A stretch of 31,142 nucleotides of DNA from a virus: positions 1 to 31,142 of IMG/VR virus record IMGVR_UViG_3300035228_001623. One strand, 5' to 3'. Below, piece by piece: positions 5,987 to 14,204 of the stretch (position 1 is the first letter of the stretch; each line of letters opens with the position of its first letter). Below the pieces are notes generated by a model. The model was not told where the DNA came from, did no database searches, and was given only the letters and a program-made list of their open reading frames with translations. The translations under genes were made by a program, and so were the position numbers.

Positions 5987-7696
5987 ATGAAAGGTTATAT
6001 ATTAGGAATATCATGTGGTTATCATGACAGTGCAGCTGCACTTATAAAAGATGGAAAAGTTTTAGGAGCTTGTGAAGAAGAAAGATTCACAGGTATAAAA
6101 CATGATTCATCTTTTCCAATTAATACTATAAAGTGGTTATATACAGAGTTTAATATATCAGGTGATGATATAGAAACCATTGCTTTTTATGATAATCCTA
6201 AAAACAAACTTAATAGAATTGAAAAATCAGTAAAACAGGGCCCTATAACTCAATTCTTCAATCGTAAAAAAATAATTAAAAGAAATAAACAAAAGTTTAA
6301 ATTATTTGAAGATAAACTTTATAGTGTAACAAATCAAAATGCTTCTATATACTATGGAGACCATCATGTATCTCACGCTGCATATTCTTTTTATACTTCA
6401 CCTTATGATAAAGCATCAATACTTTCAGTAGATGGTGTTGGTGAATGGGAAACAAGTACATTATATTACGGTGAAGGAAATAAAATTAGCAAAATACAAT
6501 CTATTAATTTTCCACACTCCCTTGGAATGTTATATTCAACATTTACTGCTTTTTTAGGTTTCAAACCAAATGAAGGTGAATACAAAGTTATGGGTTTAGC
6601 TCCATATGGTAATCCAAAAAGATTTCTTAATAAGTTTAGAAAATTTTACAATCTAACTGATGATGGTGGGTTTGAACTAAATATGGAATATTTTACATTT
6701 GACTGGTCAGACACTCATATGTTCAATGAAAAATTGGGTAAACTATTGGGAATACCAAATAGATTACCTGAAGATAATCTGAATCAACCTCATAAAGATT
6801 TAGCAGCAACCTTACAATACGAATATGAATTTCTATTCTTTAGATTAGTAGATAGGTTATTTGCAATTCGTTCATCTAACAACTTATGTTTAAGTGGAGG
6901 ATGTGCATACAATGGAACTGCTAATGGGAAGGTATTAGAAAACTCAAACTTTAAGAATGTGTGGATTCCACCAGCTCCATCTGATGCTGGTTCTGCTATT
7001 GGTGCAGCACTTCATGTATATTATGAAAATGTTGGAAGTGAAAAAAGACCAGATAATAGTTCTCCCTACCTTGGTCCTCATTATTCAAATGAAGATGTTG
7101 AATCTGCTTTGGAAGAAATGGATGTTGATATTTGGTTTGAAAAGAAAACTCACTCCGAAATTATTCCTATAATCTCAAAAGAAATTACAGAAGGAAACGT
7201 AGTAGGTTGGTTTGAAGGTAGAATGGAATTTGGGTCTCGTGCACTTGGAAATCGTTCTATATTAGGAAATCCATGTGACCCTCAAATGAAAGCACGAATG
7301 AATCGTGTAATTAAAAAGAGAGAAGGTTTTAGACCATTTGCTCCAATAGTAAAAGCAGAAGAACAAACTAAATATTTTGATTACAGTAAAGATGTTCCTT
7401 ATATGAACCAAGTAGTTAAAGTAAAAGAAGAGTATAGGGATAAACTTCCAGCTATTACTCATGTGGATGGTTCAGCTAGAATACAATCACTCGTACATAA
7501 ACAACATAATAGAATGTACAAGTTATTAACTCAATTAGCAATTGATAATGGATATCCTCTTGTTTTGAATACTTCTTTTAATCTAAAAGACCAAACTATG
7601 GTATTAGACCCTAAATCAGCAATAGAAACTTTTCTAAACTGTGAAATGGATACCTTAGTAATTCACAACTATGTTATAAAGAAAAAGATACTGTAA
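5987..7696 (+). CDS. NodU/CmcH-family carbamoyltransferase
   Basis: This 569-residue enzyme has the two-domain layout of O-carbamoyltransferases. The N-terminal Kae1-like ATP-binding domain opens with GISCGYHDSAAAL and contains DHHVSHAAYSF with metal ligands H126/H127 and H130, then SVDGVGEWET and PSDAGSAIGAAL. The C-terminal YrdC-like part carries GWFEGRMEFGSRALGNRS at 407-424, EGFRPFAPIV and LNTSFNLKDQ, all family signatures. Members transfer a carbamoyl group from carbamoyl phosphate, through carbamoyl-adenylate, to a hydroxyl of a sugar, antibiotic or, in some phages, 5-hydroxymethylcytosine in DNA. Length is normal and no key motif is missing. The acceptor here is unknown; no hydroxymethylase is recognised in the window. 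It starts six bases after the sigma gene stop and is the last gene before the non-coding gap. Confidence 0.93.
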   Translation: MKGYILGISCGYHDSAAALIKDGKVLGACEEERFTGIKHDSSFPINTIKWLYTEFNISGDDIETIAFYDNPKNKLNRIEKSVKQGPITQFFNRKKIIKRNKQKFKLFEDKLYSVTNQNASIYYGDHHVSHAAYSFYTSPYDKASILSVDGVGEWETSTLYYGEGNKISKIQSINFPHSLGMLYSTFTAFLGFKPNEGEYKVMGLAPYGNPKRFLNKFRKFYNLTDDGGFELNMEYFTFDWSDTHMFNEKLGKLLGIPNRLPEDNLNQPHKDLAATLQYEYEFLFFRLVDRLFAIRSSNNLCLSGGCAYNGTANGKVLENSNFKNVWIPPAPSDAGSAIGAALHVYYENVGSEKRPDNSSPYLGPHYSNEDVESALEEMDVDIWFEKKTHSEIIPIISKEITEGNVVGWFEGRMEFGSRALGNRSILGNPCDPQMKARMNRVIKKREGFRPFAPIVKAEEQTKYFDYSKDVPYMNQVVKVKEEYRDKLPAITHVDGSARIQSLVHKQHNRMYKLLTQLAIDNGYPLVLNTSFNLKDQTMVLDPKSAIETFLNCEMDTLVIHNYVIKKKIL

Positions 7697-8002
7697 TGGT
7701 ATTTTACATATACTTATAAATTAAGGATGGAACAATTATTATAATAAATTACGTTCGTTTAGAAACACGGCTAGCATCCAATAACACACCCTAATCGCAA
7801 TTCAAAATGATTTGATATGAACCCACTTCGGTGGGTTTGGTATTTAATATGTATATATTTTACTGATTATCCTACTCTATGGGGTATAAAATATATATTA
7901 CATTTTTTTTCTATTCAATTTATATAGTTATTCTGTGGGTATCCCAATGTTTTGTAATATGAAAAAGTTATATATTGCTTAACCAAAACAAAGGAGATAA
8001 TT
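7697..8002 (+). other. 306-bp non-coding stretch between the carbamoyltransferase and a small membrane protein gene
   Basis: No ORF of useful length and no tRNA-like cloverleaf is visible. It holds a segment at about 7740-7805 of more mixed base composition than its surroundings, a UUCG hairpin at 7821-7836, then an extremely AT-rich leader with a T8 run, an AATTTATA (7917-7924) that weakly resembles the late-promoter motif, and a short TGGG-TAT-CCCA inverted repeat (7936-7946). An AAAGGAG ribosome binding site just before 8003 serves the next gene. TCCAATAAC at about 7776 recurs at 8247 after the next gene. A small RNA from the mixed-composition segment is possible but unproven. Confidence 0.5.
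7821..7836 (+). terminator. UUCG-loop hairpin, probable terminator of the carbamoyltransferase operon
   Basis: ACCCAC-TTCG-GTGGGT forms a perfect 6-bp stem with a C(UUCG)G tetraloop, an especially stable loop. The following tract is TTGGTATTT, a poor uridine run, so termination may be partial. A longer version of the same hairpin occurs at 26045. Confidence 0.65.
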
Positions 8003-8236
8003 ATGGAATTTCTAAATAAGATTGGCGATTGGGCCAAATCATTAACAGAAATCGGTATAAGTATCATCGCTCTTGGAGTAGTACTTGAAGTATTATTCAA
8101 AGGTATGATGATTCCTTTCTGGCCTGAGAACTCAGTAGTGGAAAACATTATGGGTATTTTAGGTGGATTGAGTAATGAAGGCTTACTAGGATTAGTAGGA
8201 GCATTCATTTTATACCACATCCTTAAAAAGAAATAA
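8003..8236 (+). CDS. Small two-helix membrane protein (holin candidate)
   Basis: The protein is 77 residues with a preceding AAAGGAG ribosome binding site. An amphipathic start (MEFLNKIGDWAKSLTE) leads into a hydrophobic helix at about 17-33, a loop with WPENSVVENIMG, a glycine/leucine-rich second hydrophobic helix at about 55-73, and a KKK C-terminus, consistent with an integral membrane protein with a cytoplasmic tail. I recall similar short proteins in marine myoviruses without assigned function. Size, two helices and basic tail fit a holin, but the lysozyme gene is 3 kb away, so this is only a candidate. The gene is alone between two hairpins, implying it is expressed independently. Confidence 0.72.
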   Translation: MEFLNKIGDWAKSLTEIGISIIALGVVLEVLFKGMMIPFWPENSVVENIMGILGGLSNEGLLGLVGAFILYHILKKK

Positions 8237-8264
8237 GGATTCAACTTCCAATAACGCGTTGGGT

Positions 8265-8293
8265 AAAACCTCTCAGAAATGGGAGGTTTTTTT
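8265..8293 (+). terminator. Rho-independent terminator after the small membrane protein
   Basis: AAAACCTC (8265-8272) pairs with GAGGTTTT (8283-8290) around a 10-nt loop and ends in a run of seven T (8287-8293). This is a canonical intrinsic terminator. It isolates the membrane protein gene from the late structural operon, whose promoter motif begins six bases later. Confidence 0.85.
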
Positions 8294-8298
8294 ATTTA

Positions 8299-8312
8299 CT
8301 ATATTTATATAG
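8299..8312 (+). promoter_or_regulatory. Putative late promoter (TATTTATA) of the gp5-like hub operon
   Basis: The 8-mer TATTTATA lies at 8302-8309, 21 nt before the ATG at 8331. Here it sits in a perfect inverted repeat CTATAT-TT-ATATAG (8299-8312). The same 8-mer occurs just upstream of five other virion genes. It is directly behind a strong terminator, as expected for a new transcription unit. Confidence 0.65.
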
Positions 8313-8330
8313 AACTAATATGGTATAATC

Positions 8331-8741
8331 ATGAGTACAGATTTTGAATTATTTCCTGGCAAGAACCTTAGTGGATTGTTTAAAGATATCTATGATAATC
8401 AACAAAACAAGAAACAAAGAATCTCAGAACTAATTGCTGAAATGAAAAAGGTAATTAGACATGCTGGAGATATGGCAGTAATTGGGCCAATCATAAAAGA
8501 TTTAGTAGATACATCAGTTAAGAACGATGATTCACTAATCAAGATGGCTGCAATTGCACAAAGAATTATTGGAGCAGCTCAAAAAGCAGAAGGAGATACT
8601 GGTTTCCTATCTGATGATGAAAAGGAACAATTACTTTCTCAGTTAGAAGAAACTGCAAAAGAAGTGGTAGATGAGCAAGAACTAAAAGTTGATGAACTTA
8701 CAAATGAGATAGAAGAACTTAAACAGAAAGTAGGTAAGTAA
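8331..8741 (+). CDS. Conserved virion-block protein, helical, unknown function
   Basis: This 136-residue acidic, almost all-helical protein begins FELFPGKNLSGLFKDIYDNQ, continues with MAVIGPIIKDLVDTSVKND and ends in a glutamate/leucine coiled-coil tail (about 105-135). I recognise the pattern from marine T4-type phages, where a gene of this type often stands just before the gp5-like hub gene, but know of no function; a baseplate-assembly or chaperone role is a guess. It is the first gene after the late promoter, and its stop overlaps the next start by one base (TAATG), so it is co-translated with the hub gene. Confidence 0.78.
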   Translation: MSTDFELFPGKNLSGLFKDIYDNQQNKKQRISELIAEMKKVIRHAGDMAVIGPIIKDLVDTSVKNDDSLIKMAAIAQRIIGAAQKAEGDTGFLSDDEKEQLLSQLEETAKEVVDEQELKVDELTNEIEELKQKVGK

Positions 8742-10021
8742 TGGGAAGAAAATCAATATCTCAAGCATATCAATCAGTTTCAGGTGGATTCTCAGTAGGT
8801 GGTAAAGCAGTAGATACTGGTATTGTAGAACACGTTATCTTAAATGAAGATGATGATAATATAATACAGGCACCAGATGGGAAAGCAAATCCAAAACTAG
8901 TTGATGCATATATTGGTACTGCTAAAGTTCGTAAATCTAATGATTTTTCTGTAAATAAAAAACAATTACAATTTTATCAACCACTTATCGCAGATGAAGG
9001 AATTCCTTTGGTTGGAGAAACTGTTCAATTAGTTAAAATTGGTGGTACTGAATTTTATAAAAGAATACCAAGTGTTAGTATTAATTTAGGTAATGCTAGA
9101 ATTAATGCAGAAAGCAAACTAAGTAAAAAATCAGAACCAGCTTCACAAGGAAGTTCAGATTCTTATTCTGAAGTATCACAAACATCTACCGCTACATCAG
9201 ATAGTGAAGAAACTGAAAGTAAATTAGGAGAATATTTTACTCCTGAAGGTATTCATAAACTTAGATTATATGAAGGTGATAGAATTTTACAATCTCGCTT
9301 TGGTCAATCAATTCGTTTTAGTGGATATAATAACGTAGATACTGAATTTTCTCCAACGATAATAATTCGTAATAGAGAAAACGATGAATCTAGAAATGAT
9401 TTAAAAAGAAACGATATTACTGAAGAAGATGTAAACAAAGATGGTTCTATCATTGCAATTACATCTGATAAATATAAAATACCATTTCAACCTGGTCTTA
9501 TAGATGATGGTGGTTCTTCTAATTTTGAAACTACTCCATTGTATGCAGAAATACCAGAAGAATATGTAGGTAATGACCAAATCTTAATAAATTCAGAAAG
9601 ATTAATTTTTTCAGCAAAATCACAAGAAACTCTTTTCTTCTCAAAAGGAAATTATTCAATTATATCTGATGGTGATTTAAGTATGGATTTTGGGTTCGGT
9701 GTTGGACAGTTGGATTTCGGTGGAGATGTAACCCTAACTACTGATAGAAATAGTTCTAATGTTTGGATTAATACTGGAGATGGTCAAATTAGATTAAATA
9801 CAGATGATAGTGGTAACTCAAAGGGTACTGGTCAGAAAGAACCTTTGGCTAGAGGAGAAACTCTAGTAACCCTCTTATCAGAACTGATAGATGCTATAAC
9901 TCAACAAATATATGCAACACCCACAGGTCCTACTGCTATGGGCCCATTAAACGTAGCTTCGTTTAAAAAGATACAAGCTCAACTTGATACAATTAAATCT
10001 ACACTAAACTTTACGGAATAA
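8741..10021 (+). CDS. gp5-like baseplate hub / tail spike protein, without lysozyme domain
   Basis: The protein is 426 residues. An N-terminal beta-rich region with FYQPLIADEGIPLVGETVQLVK looks like the OB-fold hub domain of gp5-type proteins. A serine-rich linker follows at about 130-165, then a conserved block (GDRILQSRFGQSIRFSGYNN, TIIIRNRENDE, EDVNKDGSIIAITSDKYKIPFQP) and a repetitive beta region (DQILINSERLIFSAKSQETL and NYSIISDGDLSMDFG) like the spike/needle part. No lysozyme domain is inserted, unlike T4 gp5, so cell-wall cutting must be done by another protein. The C-terminus is a helical segment (ETLVTLLSELIDAITQQI). It is expected to form the trimeric centre of the baseplate. The next gene starts three bases after the stop. 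Confidence 0.7.
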   Translation: MGRKSISQAYQSVSGGFSVGGKAVDTGIVEHVILNEDDDNIIQAPDGKANPKLVDAYIGTAKVRKSNDFSVNKKQLQFYQPLIADEGIPLVGETVQLVKIGGTEFYKRIPSVSINLGNARINAESKLSKKSEPASQGSSDSYSEVSQTSTATSDSEETESKLGEYFTPEGIHKLRLYEGDRILQSRFGQSIRFSGYNNVDTEFSPTIIIRNRENDESRNDLKRNDITEEDVNKDGSIIAITSDKYKIPFQPGLIDDGGSSNFETTPLYAEIPEEYVGNDQILINSERLIFSAKSQETLFFSKGNYSIISDGDLSMDFGFGVGQLDFGGDVTLTTDRNSSNVWINTGDGQIRLNTDDSGNSKGTGQKEPLARGETLVTLLSELIDAITQQIYATPTGPTAMGPLNVASFKKIQAQLDTIKSTLNFTE

Positions 10022-10024
10022 ATT

Positions 10025-11041
10025 ATGTCTTGGAATATGTTCAAAGTAAATATGTTACTATATATGAACAATCCAATAGGAGTTGTATCACCAGCTCAAT
10101 ATGCAATCAAACTTGCAACTGAATATGATTCATGTATGCGAAGAGGTGGACAGTTAATTGGTAAAGAATCTGTAATGGTTGGAAATTTGGGATTAATGAC
10201 AACTTTATTAAGTGTTGCACATGCTAAGGCTATTACAAAAACACAACCAGGTAAACATAAGTTCTTAGCAGATGCTGGTAAAGCAGTAGAAGGATATTGG
10301 ACAGGAGCTACGATGATGCCATTTCCAATATATCCAATCCCAGCACCAGGTTCTATACAAAATTTAATTTTAAATTCTGGTATGGTTACAAATCCCGGTA
10401 AATGGCCATCAGTTCCATTTGAAATACCAATGAAATCTTGTTTACCATTTCTTGAAGCATTTGTAATGTTTGCTAAAATACATTTATTTACTGTTCAAGG
10501 AATGTTTATGACAACTTCTTTATATCCATCTGCACCTGCACCAATACCTGCACCTGGTCTAGTAAATTGGCAAGCATACACAATACCAGATGTACCTATG
10601 TTTGGTATTAGTTTAAATCAAAGTAGTACTACTGAAACACCAACTACTAGTAAATTTAATCCAGATGGTGGAATTACTGCAGAATTAGCTAATAACGATA
10701 GTTTATTACCAATAAATGATAAACCCAAACCTCTTTTTACATATTCTAATCCAAAACAAGAAGGTTTAGATACTACAAATACCGATGATTTGTTAAACGA
10801 TGAACTTAGAGATTCTTTAAAAGGTGATTCAGTTTTATCTAGTAAATTAATTAAAATACTAAATAACGAACGTAAAAAAGATTTGACTGGGTTTGAAAGA
10901 TTTTATTCTGATGCAATTAAGTCAATTGGTGATTTTAAGAATCTACAACCAGATACAGAGAAGCAATTTAAAAAAAGTTTATCTGAATTACAGAACGAAT
11001 TACAAAAAGAAAAAGATAATTGTTGCGTAGACTGTGATTAA
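10025..11041 (+). CDS. Probable virion protein, unknown function, with Cys-rich C-terminus
   Basis: The 338-residue protein follows the gp5-like gene. The N-terminal half is hydrophobic and methionine/proline rich (MMPFPIYPIPAPG and PSAPAPIPAPGLVNW), with a helical MRRGGQLIGKESVMVGNLGLMTTLLSVAHAK-like stretch at about 38-68. The second half is polar and ends in a helical acidic/basic tail and CCVDCD. The alternation of Pro-Ala-Pro loops suggests a compact beta structure. Its position directly after the spike protein would suit a baseplate-centre or spike-associated partner, possibly a tip, but there is no recognised PAAR signature. No family is firmly identified. Confidence 0.7.
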   Translation: MSWNMFKVNMLLYMNNPIGVVSPAQYAIKLATEYDSCMRRGGQLIGKESVMVGNLGLMTTLLSVAHAKAITKTQPGKHKFLADAGKAVEGYWTGATMMPFPIYPIPAPGSIQNLILNSGMVTNPGKWPSVPFEIPMKSCLPFLEAFVMFAKIHLFTVQGMFMTTSLYPSAPAPIPAPGLVNWQAYTIPDVPMFGISLNQSSTTETPTTSKFNPDGGITAELANNDSLLPINDKPKPLFTYSNPKQEGLDTTNTDDLLNDELRDSLKGDSVLSSKLIKILNNERKKDLTGFERFYSDAIKSIGDFKNLQPDTEKQFKKSLSELQNELQKEKDNCCVDCD

Positions 11042-11064
11042 AAACCATAAAACTAACAAAGATA

Positions 11065-11072
11065 TATTTATA
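11065..11072 (+). promoter_or_regulatory. Putative late promoter (TATTTATA) before the gp25 operon
   Basis: TATTTATA at 11065-11072 within AGATATATTTATATTAAG, 25 nt before the ATG at 11098. No terminator separates it from the preceding gene, so it probably adds to read-through transcription. Confidence 0.6.
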
Positions 11073-11097
11073 TTAAGATAAAAGAAAATTTTCAAAA

Positions 11098-11715
11098 ATG
11101 AATAACAAACAATTAGTAAAAGTAATAAAAACGTTAGTAGAGGCTGAAGTTGCTAAACAGCACCATAAGTTTCTAACTGAACAGTTTCCTGCTATACTTA
11201 ATGAAGCAGTTAAAAATAAAACAAAAACTTCCAAAACAACCACAGTAAAAAAAGTGGTTAATGAGGAGGTAGACCCATTTTCAATAGCAGATGAAGTTTT
11301 GAGTAATGAAAGAAAATCGGTACCAAAAAAAGTGTTTACAAAAAACGCAATATTAAATGAAGTTTTAAATAACACAAAACCATTTTCTAAAGAACAAAGA
11401 AGTGGTGGACAAGTTGGTAGTGGTGGAGCATCTGTATTAGATTCGCTACCACAACAACAATTGCAAGAAAATACACATATACCATCATACGAAGCTGCAG
11501 AACCAGATATTGAACAAACAATTAATATGGATTCATCATTAGGAGCAGGTGGAACTTTGGCTATGAAAAGTCAAATGGCACACAAAATGGGATATGGAAG
11601 TGTAGAAGGTTCTAGTTCTAGAAAAGCAGGATTAGGAGTTCAAACAGGTTTACCTGGTTTAGACAGAATTCTGAATAGAGATAATTCTGCGTTAGTTAAA
11701 AAATTTAAAAAATAA
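11098..11715 (+). CDS. Probable virion or assembly protein, unknown function
   Basis: This 205-residue, lysine- and serine-rich, low-complexity protein begins with a helix (NNKQLVKVIKTLVEAEVAKQ), then a KTKTSKTTTVKKVV linker, glycine-rich loops (SGGQVGSGGAS, SLGAGGTLAM), and a KKFKK C-terminus. It looks largely disordered, as assembly chaperones and scaffold-like proteins often are. A protein of this kind precedes gp25 in other marine T4-type phages to my recollection. No clear Shine-Dalgarno sequence precedes the ATG. It is 11 nt upstream of gp25. Confidence 0.68.
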   Translation: MNNKQLVKVIKTLVEAEVAKQHHKFLTEQFPAILNEAVKNKTKTSKTTTVKKVVNEEVDPFSIADEVLSNERKSVPKKVFTKNAILNEVLNNTKPFSKEQRSGGQVGSGGASVLDSLPQQQLQENTHIPSYEAAEPDIEQTINMDSSLGAGGTLAMKSQMAHKMGYGSVEGSSSRKAGLGVQTGLPGLDRILNRDNSALVKKFKK

Positions 11716-11726
11716 GGAGTTGGTTA

Positions 11727-12155
11727 ATGTCATACGTTTTACCAAAAAGAATAGTAAAAGATACAGATAGTGAATTTGATAACTATGCATATGGTTTTCA
11801 ATATCCTACTAATGGTGGATTATTATTTGACCCAACGTATGATTTATTTGAAGCAGCTAAAACAAATTTAAGAAATTTATTACTAACACGAAAGGGTGAA
11901 CGAATAATGCAACCCGATTTTGGTACTGGATTACATGAGCTTTTGTTTGAACCAATGGATGGTGAATTTGAAAGTGAAATTCAAAAAGTAATAATTGAAT
12001 CGGTTACATATTGGTTACCTTACATTACAATAGAAGAGATAGATATAGAAATGTCTCCTGAAATGAAGGATAGAAACACAGCAAATATGAGATTAACTTT
12101 TAGAGTAGCTAATACAATTGATACCAATGAAGTAACATTTACAGTACAAGGATAA
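11727..12155 (+). CDS. 25: Baseplate wedge subunit gp25
   Basis: This 142-residue protein has the GPW/gp25 domain: NLRNLLLTRKGERIMQPDFG (about 48-67) followed by GLHELLFEPMD, then an EIQKVIIESVTYWLPYITIEEI helix-strand unit. The R-KGER-x-QPDFG core is diagnostic of the gp25/IraD-like fold of contractile tails, where gp25 sits at the sheath-baseplate junction and starts sheath polymerisation. Length is close to T4 gp25 (132 residues). A GGAG ribosome binding site lies about 8 nt before the ATG. gp6, its wedge partner, follows after six bases. Confidence 0.93.
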   Translation: MSYVLPKRIVKDTDSEFDNYAYGFQYPTNGGLLFDPTYDLFEAAKTNLRNLLLTRKGERIMQPDFGTGLHELLFEPMDGEFESEIQKVIIESVTYWLPYITIEEIDIEMSPEMKDRNTANMRLTFRVANTIDTNEVTFTVQG

Positions 12156-12161
12156 TAGAAT

Positions 12162-14204
12162 ATGGCACTAAATACATCAGATAAAAAAAATAAAGGAAGA
12201 AGTATTCAGTACTTAAATAAAGATTTCGGGCAATTCCGAAAAAATCTTATTGAGTATGCTAAAACATATTTCCCAACATCCTATTCAGATTTTAATGAAT
12301 CATCACCTGGTATGATGTTTATTGAAATGGCATCTTACTTAGGAGATGTTCTTGGGTATTATATTGATGATACTCTTAAAGAATCAATGATTCACTCCGC
12401 AGAGGATAGAAGTAACGTTGTTGCCCTTGCAAACTTCTTAGGATATAAACCAAAAGTAACTTCACCTGCACTAACTAAAGTAGCAGTTTATCAAATCACT
12501 CCAAGTAAACGAAGAGCAAGTGGAAATTTGTATGATGGTGATAATAGATTTGAAATGGATGAAGGATATCTTCTTAGAATAAAAGAAGGATTACAATTAG
12601 AATCTACAAATGGTACAACTTTTAGAAGTACTGAACTTTTAGATTTTAACGATTCTGAAGATAGAGAAGTAAGTGTATATCAGAGAAATGCACAACAAGA
12701 ACCAACTTTTTATTTAGTTAGAAAATATGTTAATGCTATTTCAGCTGAAATTAAATCAGTTAATGTAGCATTTGCTTCACCAAAACAATTTGATAAAGTT
12801 GATTTATCAGATACAAATATTATCTCTATATATGATGTAAGAGATTCTAATGGAAACAAGTGGTATGAAGTTCCATATCTTGCACAAGAAATGATTTATA
12901 CTGATTATCCAAATACAGAACAATTCGATAAAGATTTAGCACAATTTAAAGAATCAGTACCTAGTATTTTAAGAGTAACAAAAACATCAAGAAGATTTGT
13001 TAAACAAATAAATGAAAATAATACAACTTCAATATTATTTGGAGCAGGTAACTCAACATCTTCAGATGAAACTTTTTTACCAACATTTAAAAATGTAGGA
13101 TTGGGATTAAATAATTCCATCGATAAGATGGGTGCATCATTTGACCCTGCTAACTTCTTAAAATCAAAATCATATGGACAAGCACCTGCAAACACAACTT
13201 TAACGATTCGTTATTTAATTGGAGGAGGTGTTCCATCAAATGTACCTAAAGGAGATATTAAAAAGATTGAAGCAATTGAATTCGATGAAGATATGAGTTT
13301 GTTTGATGCAGATGAACTTCAAATGTATGCTACTGTAAAACAATCAGTTGCTGCAGAAAACGAAATTCCTGCAAGTGGTGGACGAGGTGCAGAAACAATT
13401 AATGAAATTAGAGAAAACGCACTTGCACATTTTGGTTCTCAAAATAGAGCAGTAACAAGAAAAGATTACCAAGTAAGAGCTTTAGCATTACCTGGAAAAT
13501 ATGGAGGAGTTGCTAAATCATATTGTGCACCCGATGGAGAGTTAGATAACAATTCACCAGGTTCTATATTAAATAATCCAGATACATTAGAAGAATTTGC
13601 AGGAATTGTTCAAAGGATATCTAAAGAAGGACAAACTGAAACAGAAATAAAAACAGAATTACAAAGGTTTTTAGTTGGTAAACAATCAAATGTAAATTCA
13701 GTTGAAAAAAATAATCCATTTGCTATTAATTTATATCTACTTGGATATGATTCAAACAAAAATTTAACATCAATTAACAAAGCAGTTAAAGAGAATGTTA
13801 AAACATATTTGTCTGAGTACAGAATGTTAACCGATGGTATTAATTTATTAGATGGATTTATCATAAACATTGGTATTGATTTTGAAATAATGACATATAA
13901 TTCATATAATAAAAGAGAAGTACTTTTACAATGTATAACTGAAGTAGAAAACTACTTTAATATTGATGATTGGACTTTTAATACACCAATTAATATTTCA
14001 GAACTTGAAATAATTATTGCGGGAGTTGAGGGAGTACTTTCAGTTCCAAAATGTGAAATTGTAAATAAATGTGGTGGTGTATATTCTAAACACAAGTATA
14101 ACATTTTATCAGCTACAAAGGGAAAAATGGTTTACCCATCTTTAGACCCATCTATATTTGAATTAAAATATCCTGGTAAGGATATAAAAGGGAGGGTTGT
14201 ATAA
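12162..14204 (+). CDS. 6: Baseplate wedge subunit gp6 (J-like)
   Basis: The protein is 680 residues, near T4 gp6 (660). The N-terminus has the gp6 signature KDFGQFRKNLIEYAKTYFP, NESSPGMMFIEMASYLGD and YYIDDTLKESMI. The middle/C-terminal J-like part includes ENALAHFGSQNRAVTRKDYQ and ALPGKYGGVAKSY, the conserved region at which gp6-type proteins dimerise in the inner baseplate ring. In contractile tails gp6 with gp25 (and gp53 in T4) forms the wedge ring around the hub. It is coupled to the next gene by a 1-nt TAATG overlap. Confidence 0.92.
   Translation: MALNTSDKKNKGRSIQYLNKDFGQFRKNLIEYAKTYFPTSYSDFNESSPGMMFIEMASYLGDVLGYYIDDTLKESMIHSAEDRSNVVALANFLGYKPKVTSPALTKVAVYQITPSKRRASGNLYDGDNRFEMDEGYLLRIKEGLQLESTNGTTFRSTELLDFNDSEDREVSVYQRNAQQEPTFYLVRKYVNAISAEIKSVNVAFASPKQFDKVDLSDTNIISIYDVRDSNGNKWYEVPYLAQEMIYTDYPNTEQFDKDLAQFKESVPSILRVTKTSRRFVKQINENNTTSILFGAGNSTSSDETFLPTFKNVGLGLNNSIDKMGASFDPANFLKSKSYGQAPANTTLTIRYLIGGGVPSNVPKGDIKKIEAIEFDEDMSLFDADELQMYATVKQSVAAENEIPASGGRGAETINEIRENALAHFGSQNRAVTRKDYQVRALALPGKYGGVAKSYCAPDGELDNNSPGSILNNPDTLEEFAGIVQRISKEGQTETEIKTELQRFLVGKQSNVNSVEKNNPFAINLYLLGYDSNKNLTSINKAVKENVKTYLSEYRMLTDGINLLDGFIINIGIDFEIMTYNSYNKREVLLQCITEVENYFNIDDWTFNTPINISELEIIIAGVEGVLSVPKCEIVNKCGGVYSKHKYNILSATKGKMVYPSLDPSIFELKYPGKDIKGRVV

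Noticed and set aside
6957-7172. A 71-codon plus-strand open frame inside the carbamoyltransferase gene
   Set aside because: It lies wholly in another frame of a gene with intact family motifs on both sides, and its leucine/methionine-rich product has no recognisable pattern.
7697-7820. A tRNA gene in the mixed-composition segment
   Set aside because: No acceptor/T-arm pair with the GGTTCGAATCC-type T-loop could be built; the only arm found was a 5-bp GGATG/CATCC pair about 45 nt apart.
7951-7978. A possible TTTG/TATATTGC host-type promoter before the small membrane protein
   Set aside because: Spacing is 16 nt rather than 20, the -7 element matches poorly, and the conserved flanks GGATA and TTTCG are missing.
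7915-8244. A 109-codon open frame on the minus strand over the small membrane protein gene
   Set aside because: It mirrors the plus-strand gene, which has a good ribosome binding site and a plausible membrane topology. All other genes are on the plus strand.
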